This document shows positions 59,270 through 64,000 of a DNA stretch of 64,000 bases, in pieces. The position numbers were made by a program, and so were the translations under genes. The notes under the pieces were generated by a model, which had not been told where the DNA came from, made no database searches, and saw nothing but the letters and a program-made list of their open reading frames with translations. Positions within the stretch are counted from its first letter, which is position 1; each line of letters opens with the position of its first letter. Source of the stretch: Chersky-840 sp035604715 (GTDB taxonomy: Bacteria > Actinomycetota > Acidimicrobiia > Acidimicrobiales > UBA8190); the NCBI GenBank assembly GCA_963731665.1, contig CAVSWP010000008.1, forward strand, positions 806,001-870,000, given 5' to 3'.

Positions 59270-60333
59270 CCACGCTCGTCCCCACCGGAAGTCGCGTCAT
59301 CGCCGGGCTTCCCGCCTTCGAGCTCCCGCCCGAGCTCGAGGCGAGCTCCCCGCCCGAAGCCCGGGGGATGACACGAGACGCCGTCAGGATGCTCGTCGCC
59401 CACCGCCGTGACGGCACCCTCGTGCACTCACACTTCTCGCAACTGCCGCGCTTTCTCGACGAGGGAGATCTCATCGTCATCAACACGTCGGGAACGCTGG
59501 CCGCCGCCGTCGAGGGCCGGGACGGGGCCGGGCGCCAACTCGAGGTGCATTTCTCCACCCAGCTGCCCGCCGACCTGTGGAGCGTGGAGCTGCGCGCCGG
59601 CACCGAGGGGTGGTTGGGTGCCGAGGCCGGGGAGGTGGTCGCGCTGGCGGGGGGCGGGGCCGTCACGCTGCTGGCGCCCTACGCCACGCACCCCAGCGGT
59701 GTGCGCCTGTGGATCGCCGCCGTCTCCACCCCGGATCCCTTGCACACCTACCTGGCCGTGCACGGCCATCCCATCCGCTACGGGTACGTGCGGGGCAGCT
59801 GGCCGATCTCGACGTACCAGAACGTGTACGCCACTGAGCCCGGCTCGGCGGAGATGCCCAGCGCGGGGCGGCCCTTCACCCCCGAGGTCCTCACCCGACT
59901 CGTGGCCCGGGGGGTGGGGGTGGCCCCCGTGGTCCTGCACACCGGCGTGGCATCGCTCGAGGCGTCCGAGCCGCCGTACCCCGAGTACTACCGGGTGTCT
60001 CGTGCCACCGCCCACAGGATCAACGACACCCGGCGCGAAGGCGGCCGAGTCATCGCCATCGGCACCACCGTGGTGCGGGCCTTGGAGACCGTGGTGGACA
60101 CCAGGAGCGAGGTGCACGCCGGACACGGGTGGACCGACACGGTGGTGACAGCATTACACCCCGTCACGTCGGTCGACGGGCTGCTCACCGGCTGGCACGA
60201 GCCCGAGGCCTCGCACCTCGCCATGCTGGAGGCGATCGCCGGGAGGGAGCTGCTCGAGCACTCGTATGCCGCCGCGCTCTCCGAGGGGTATCTGTGGCAC
60301 GAATTCGGCGACGTGCACCTGGTCCTGCCGTGA
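59266..60333 (+). CDS. QueA-like SAM:tRNA ribosyltransferase-isomerase family protein, divergent
   Basis: This is 355 residues. The family match is visible in ELPPELEASSPPEARGM, LPRFLDEGDLIVINTSGTLA, YGYVRGSWPISTYQNVYATE, GGRVIAIGTTVVRALETVVD and SHLAMLEAIAGRELLEHSYA. The N-terminal signature NDTRVIPAR of true QueA is replaced by NTSGTLAAA, and the substrate loop by VVLHTGVASLEASEPPYPEY. Other queuosine genes are not adjacent. It may be a QueA paralogue with a different substrate. It is in an operon with SDR and a SufR-like regulator. Confidence 0.8.
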   Translation: MTTLVPTGSRVIAGLPAFELPPELEASSPPEARGMTRDAVRMLVAHRRDGTLVHSHFSQLPRFLDEGDLIVINTSGTLAAAVEGRDGAGRQLEVHFSTQLPADLWSVELRAGTEGWLGAEAGEVVALAGGGAVTLLAPYATHPSGVRLWIAAVSTPDPLHTYLAVHGHPIRYGYVRGSWPISTYQNVYATEPGSAEMPSAGRPFTPEVLTRLVARGVGVAPVVLHTGVASLEASEPPYPEYYRVSRATAHRINDTRREGGRVIAIGTTVVRALETVVDTRSEVHAGHGWTDTVVTALHPVTSVDGLLTGWHEPEASHLAMLEAIAGRELLEHSYAAALSEGYLWHEFGDVHLVLP

Positions 60334-60986
60334 ACGACCGCGTGGCCCGCTTCGAACCGCCGTTGGCGGCCATGCCGACGACGAGGCGCGCCCTTCTGCT
60401 GGCGCTGAAACGCAATGGGTCGATGCGCGCCAACGAGCTGGCCGAGCAGCTGGGGATCACCGTTGCCGCCGTCCGCCAGCAACTCCTGCGGCTGAGCCAG
60501 GACGGGCTCGTCACCCATCATCCCCACCCCGAGGGCCGAGGCCGGCCGACACACTCCTATGAGCTCACCCCCACGGCTGAGATGTTGTTCCCCAAGCGCT
60601 ATGGAGACCTCACCACCGAGTTGCTGGGCTACCTGGGGGGCCCCGACAGCAACGAGGTGACCGAGCTCTTCGAGCACCGGCGCCAACGGCGCCTCGCCGA
60701 CGCCCGGTCCCGCCTCGCCCAGATGACCCTGGACGAGCAGGTGGGCGAGCTCACCCGCATTCTCGATGAGGACGGATATCTGGCCGACGTCGAACGCCTC
60801 GACGACGGCGGGTGGCGGATCACCGAGCACAACTGCGCCATCCTGTCGGTGGCCACCGGATTTCGCCAAGCATGCTCCAGCGAGATCGCCTTCATCCGAG
60901 ACGCTCTCCCCGGTGCCCGGGTGGAGCGCGTCGCCCATCTCATGGACGGTGCACACGTGTGCGCCTACGAGGTCCACCCTCGCTGA
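60330..60986 (+). CDS. SufR-like iron-sulfur transcriptional regulator
   Basis: This is 218 residues from GTG 60330 (4-base overlap with the QueA-like stop; ATG 60372 is an alternative). A DeoR/ArsR-type winged HTH, NGSMRANELAEQLGITVAAV then RQQLLRLSQDGLVTHHPHPE, is followed by a helical domain and EHNCAILSVATGFRQACSSE with a final HVCAYEV. These three cysteines are at the positions of the [4Fe-4S]/[2Fe-2S]-binding residues in SufR. It probably controls this operon or Fe-S assembly genes elsewhere in response to iron-sulfur status. Confidence 0.85.
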   Translation: MNDRVARFEPPLAAMPTTRRALLLALKRNGSMRANELAEQLGITVAAVRQQLLRLSQDGLVTHHPHPEGRGRPTHSYELTPTAEMLFPKRYGDLTTELLGYLGGPDSNEVTELFEHRRQRRLADARSRLAQMTLDEQVGELTRILDEDGYLADVERLDDGGWRITEHNCAILSVATGFRQACSSEIAFIRDALPGARVERVAHLMDGAHVCAYEVHPR

Positions 60987-61067
60987 CGTCGGACGACACC
61001 GGCGACTCGTAGCGCGGTCCCGGGCCGCCACCGTAAGCTCGATCGCGACGACCGCCAGGGGGCCCGC

Positions 61068-62387
61068 ATGGAGACGACGACCGATCGAGTCCCGCAGAGC
61101 CGGTTGTTGCAGACCGAGATCCCCGGCCCCCGCTCCCGAGAGCTCATGGATCGCCGCCGGGCCGCCGTACCGGCGGGAGTGGGCACGACCTTGGGCGTGT
61201 TCGTGGCCCGGGCCGAAGGGGCGATCGTCGAAGACGTGGACGGCAACCGCCTGATCGACTTCGCCTCGGGGATATCGGTGGTCAACGTCGGCCACAGCGC
61301 GCCGCGCGTCGTGGCGGCCGTGACCGACCAGGTCGGGCGATTCACCCACACCTGTTTCCAGGTGACCCCGTACGTCGGCTATGTGGAAGTGTGCGAGCAG
61401 CTCAACCGCCTCACACCCGGCGACCACGAGAAGCGCACCTTCCTCGTGAACTCCGGCGCCGAAGCCGTCGAGAACGCCGTCAAGGTGGCCCGCTACGCCA
61501 CCGCACGCAGCGGGGTGGTCGCCTTCGACCACGGGTTCCACGGCCGCACCCTTCTGGGCCTGAGCCTGACGGGCAAGGCCATGCCCTACAAGCAGGGGTT
61601 CGGGCCCTTCGCTCCCGAGGTCTACCGGGCACCGTACTCCGACCCCTTCCGGGGCAGCGGCAAACTGGCCGACACCCTCGACGCCATCGACACGATGGTG
61701 GGGGCGGACTCCATCGCCTGTGTCGTGGTCGAGCCCATCGCCGGTGAAGGCGGCTTCATCGTGCCCGAACCAGGCTGGCTCCCGGGCCTGGCCGAGTGGT
61801 GCGCCGCCAATGGCGTCGTGTTCGTGGCCGACGAGATCCAGTCCGGGTTCGGAAGAACGGGCGCCTGGTTCGCGTGCGAGCACGAGGGTGTCGTGCCCGA
61901 CATCATCACCACCGCCAAGAGCCTCGGAGGCGGTCTGCCCATCGCCGGGGTCACGGCAAGAGCGGACCTCGTGGACAGCGTGCACCCCGGGGGGCTGGGA
62001 GGCACCTTCGGAGGCAACCCCGTGTCCTGTGTTGCGGCCCTGGCGGCCATCGAGACCATGCAGGCGGAGGGGCTCGTCGAGCGCGCCCAGAAGATCGGGG
62101 CCGTCATGCTGAGCCGCCTCCAGACCATGGCGGCGGCGCATGCCGTCGTGGGTGACGCCCGGGGTCGGGGCGCCATGGTGGCCATCGAGCTCGTCGGCCC
62201 CGACGGCATCACTCCCGACAAGGCGACCACGGCCCGCCTGGCCGCCGCCTGTCACGCCCAGGGGCTGCTGGTGCTGACCGCCGGCACCCACGGCAACGTC
62301 GTGCGACTGCTCCCGTCGTTGGCGATCCCCGAGGACCTGCTGGACGAGGGACTGGGCATCCTCGAGGCGGCGCTGTCCGACGCCTGA
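61068..62387 (+). CDS. gabT: 4-aminobutyrate aminotransferase
   Basis: This is 439 residues. Fold-type I PLP enzyme of the class III aminotransferases: VNSGAEAVENAVKVARYATA near 125, FDHGFHGRTLLGLSLTGKAM near 150, VVVEPIAGEGGFIVPEPGWL, VFVADEIQSGFGRTG near 260 and the PLP-lysine in ITTAKSLGGGLPIAGVTARA near 285. The length and motif order fit GabT. It is convergent with a gamma-aminobutyraldehyde dehydrogenase, so the two would convert aminobutyraldehyde to GABA and then to succinate semialdehyde. Confidence 0.93.
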   Translation: METTTDRVPQSRLLQTEIPGPRSRELMDRRRAAVPAGVGTTLGVFVARAEGAIVEDVDGNRLIDFASGISVVNVGHSAPRVVAAVTDQVGRFTHTCFQVTPYVGYVEVCEQLNRLTPGDHEKRTFLVNSGAEAVENAVKVARYATARSGVVAFDHGFHGRTLLGLSLTGKAMPYKQGFGPFAPEVYRAPYSDPFRGSGKLADTLDAIDTMVGADSIACVVVEPIAGEGGFIVPEPGWLPGLAEWCAANGVVFVADEIQSGFGRTGAWFACEHEGVVPDIITTAKSLGGGLPIAGVTARADLVDSVHPGGLGGTFGGNPVSCVAALAAIETMQAEGLVERAQKIGAVMLSRLQTMAAAHAVVGDARGRGAMVAIELVGPDGITPDKATTARLAAACHAQGLLVLTAGTHGNVVRLLPSLAIPEDLLDEGLGILEAALSDA

Positions 62388-62403
62388 ACCCTGGCCCGCC
62401 CCG

Positions 62404-63843
62404 TCACGAGTCGAGTGACGACATGACGTGCTTGATGCGGGTGTAGTCCTCGAACCCGTAGGCGGAGAGGTCCTTGCCGTAGCCGGAGTGCCGGAAGCCC
62501 CCATGGGGCATCTCGGCCACCAGAGGGATGTGGGTGTTGATCCACACGCACCCGAAATCGAGCCGCTTGGACATGCGCATGGCCCGGCCGTGGTCGCGCG
62601 TCCACACCGATGACGCCAGACCGTATTCCACACCGTTGGCCCATGCCACGGCTTGGTCCTCGTCGTTGAACCGCTGCACCGTGATCACCGGTCCGAACAC
62701 CTCTTGCTGGACGATGGCGTCATCCTGGAGGACGTCGCTCACCACCGTGGGCTCGTAGAAGAACCCGCGGTCGCCGATCTGATGGCCACCCGTGCGCAAC
62801 TCGGCATGGGCAGGCAGGTCGTCGATGAAGGCGCGGACCCGGGCCAGCTGGTCGGTGTTGTTGAGGGGGCCGAAGTCCGCTCCTTCGACATCGGGCCCGG
62901 CCACGCTCTGGCCCTGTGCCTGTTCGACGAGGGCGGCAGCCAGGTCGTCGTGCACGTGCGGTCCAGCGAGCACCCGCGTCGCCGCGGTGCAGTCCTGGCC
63001 GGCGTTGAAATAGCCGGCGACCGCGATGGCCTCGGCCGCCTTCTCGACGTCGGCGTCGTCGAACACCACCACGGGCGCCTTCCCGCCCAGCTCCAGATGG
63101 ACGCGCTTGATGTCCTGGGCAGCGGCGATGGCCACCTCGCGGCCGGCTCGTACGCTCCCGGTGATCGACACCATCTGGGGCACACGGTGCGCCACCAGAG
63201 CGCGTCCGGTATCACGATCCCCGCACACGACGTTGAAGACGCCGGGAGGGACGAGCTCGGCGACGATCTCGGCCAGCAGCAGGGTCGACACCGGCGTGGT
63301 GGGGGCGGGTTTGAGCACGACCGTGTTGCCGGCCGCAATGGCGGGGGCGAACTTCCACACGGCCATCATCATGGGGTAGTTCCACGGCGTGACCTGGGCG
63401 CACACCCCGATGGGCTCACGCCGGACGTAGGACGTGAACCCCGACATGTACTCACCGGCCGAACGACCCTCGAGTAGTCGGCACGCGCCGGCGAAGAAAC
63501 GGATCTGGTCGACCATGGGCGGGATCTCCTCCGACATGGTGAGTGCCTTGGGCTTGCCCGTGTTCTCACACTCGGCGTCCACGAGGTCCTGGGCGCGCCC
63601 CTCGACGGCGTCGGCGATCCGTAACAGCGCCAGGCTGCGCTCCGAGGGCGTCGTCTCGCGCCATCCCTCGAAGGCGTCGAGCGCTGCGGTGAAGGCGCGA
63701 TCGACATCGGCGGGGCCCGAGACAGGCATAGTGGCGAAGACTTCCCCCGTCGAGGGGTTCACGAGGTCCTGGGACGCCCCACCCTCGGGGTCGGCGTAGG
63801 CTCCGCCGACGAAGTTCCTCAACTCGCGTCGGTCATCGGTCAT
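62404..63843 (-). CDS. patD: Gamma-aminobutyraldehyde dehydrogenase
   Basis: This is 479 residues from ATG 63843 (the frame is open to 63945, but AGGAG is 6 bases before this ATG). NAD-dependent aldehyde dehydrogenase: VTPWNYPMMMAVWKFAPAIA near 150, the nucleotide-site VSITGSVRAGREVAIAAAQD, general-base Glu in VHLELGGKAPVVVFDDADVE near 253, and the catalytic Cys in NAGQDCTAATRVLAGPHVHD near 287. FGPLNNTDQL and the ending GYGKDLSAYGFEDYTRIKHV closely follow E. coli PatD (YdcW), the enzyme oxidising 4-aminobutanal to GABA. Convergent with gabT, with a 16-base gap. Confidence 0.92.
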   Translation of the reverse strand: MTDDRRELRNFVGGAYADPEGGASQDLVNPSTGEVFATMPVSGPADVDRAFTAALDAFEGWRETTPSERSLALLRIADAVEGRAQDLVDAECENTGKPKALTMSEEIPPMVDQIRFFAGACRLLEGRSAGEYMSGFTSYVRREPIGVCAQVTPWNYPMMMAVWKFAPAIAAGNTVVLKPAPTTPVSTLLLAEIVAELVPPGVFNVVCGDRDTGRALVAHRVPQMVSITGSVRAGREVAIAAAQDIKRVHLELGGKAPVVVFDDADVEKAAEAIAVAGYFNAGQDCTAATRVLAGPHVHDDLAAALVEQAQGQSVAGPDVEGADFGPLNNTDQLARVRAFIDDLPAHAELRTGGHQIGDRGFFYEPTVVSDVLQDDAIVQQEVFGPVITVQRFNDEDQAVAWANGVEYGLASSVWTRDHGRAMRMSKRLDFGCVWINTHIPLVAEMPHGGFRHSGYGKDLSAYGFEDYTRIKHVMSSLDS

Positions 63844-64000
63844 CGATGCTCCTTTTCCCGGGTGGTCGGTACGGCCGTGGTCGTCGACCCACAATCGCAC
63901 TCGAGGCCGTCGCCGACAAGGGACAGCGGCGTCGCCGGCTCTCACGCCGATGGCCTTGGGCCGAGGTCCTTGCCGGTACTGTCGGGGAAATCGCGCGTCC

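Noticed and set aside
59988..62633. An 881-codon minus-strand open frame over the SufR-like and gabT genes
   Set aside because: The opposite strand has intact, motif-bearing genes; the antisense product is Gly/Arg/Pro/His-rich and without motifs.

Overview
The window is high-GC bacterial DNA that reads as an actinobacterium, plausibly a member of Acidimicrobiia. The evidence is GC-rich codons, many GTG starts, two proteins of the mycothiol-dependent MDMPI family, a LAXTG-type (class E sortase) cell-wall anchor and two limonene-epoxide-hydrolase-like paralogues. The class assignment is inference. No rRNA or tRNA gene was seen; the one structured RNA found is the RNase P RNA.

Layout. (1) 1-5.1 kb, chromosomal: a partial metallo-beta-lactamase-fold hydrolase, an acyl-CoA synthetase coupled to a cytochrome P450, then xseB-xseA on the minus strand. 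(2) 5.23-5.61 kb: rnpB. Its last 28 bases are repeated exactly at 17,981-18,008 and bracket a 12.4 kb integrated element. The element has a tyrosine integrase with paired arm-type repeats at both ends, two small HTH proteins, a CHC2/TOPRIM primase, a RepA-like ATPase, a cluster of GGGAACC boxes that looks like an iteron origin, an HNH nuclease, small and large terminase, ten or so small unknown proteins (one with an FtsH/M41-like HEGGH motif, one resembling an Ntn hydrolase), and a HEPN-like protein at the far end. I recognise no portal, capsid or tail gene, so it looks like a phage satellite.

(3) 18-34 kb, a low-density accessory island: a cyclase/ATPase/TPR regulator, an IS30-family element with very long inverted repeats, and scattered small genes (MDMPI, SRPBCC, PaaI thioesterase, a Clp-N/zinc-finger fusion, membrane proteins, ABM monooxygenase, IPT/TIG secreted protein). 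Most are separated by copies of one intergenic repeat family, at least nine copies between 22.1 and 32.1 kb, two of which form the ends of the IS30 element. Gene fragments and empty stretches are common here.

(4) 34-48 kb, exported and oxidative functions: a lipoprotein with the full copper-ligand set of eukaryotic-type PHM/DBM monooxygenases, a lysyl-oxidase-like protein, a GH5 glycosidase, an SDR, a VOC/carboxymuconolactone-decarboxylase-like pair, a second P450, and a 1,178-residue beta-propeller-like surface protein. (5) 48-57 kb, mostly minus-strand metabolic genes: isochorismatase-like and alpha/beta hydrolases, two epoxide-hydrolase-like proteins, MDMPI, a cupin pair, GNAT, a GH26-like lipoprotein and a DMT transporter. 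(6) 57-64 kb: an ArsR-type regulator with a duplicated putative operator, a tight SDR / QueA-like / SufR-like operon, and a convergent gabT and gamma-aminobutyraldehyde dehydrogenase pair that together would convert putrescine-derived aminobutyraldehyde to GABA and on to succinate semialdehyde.
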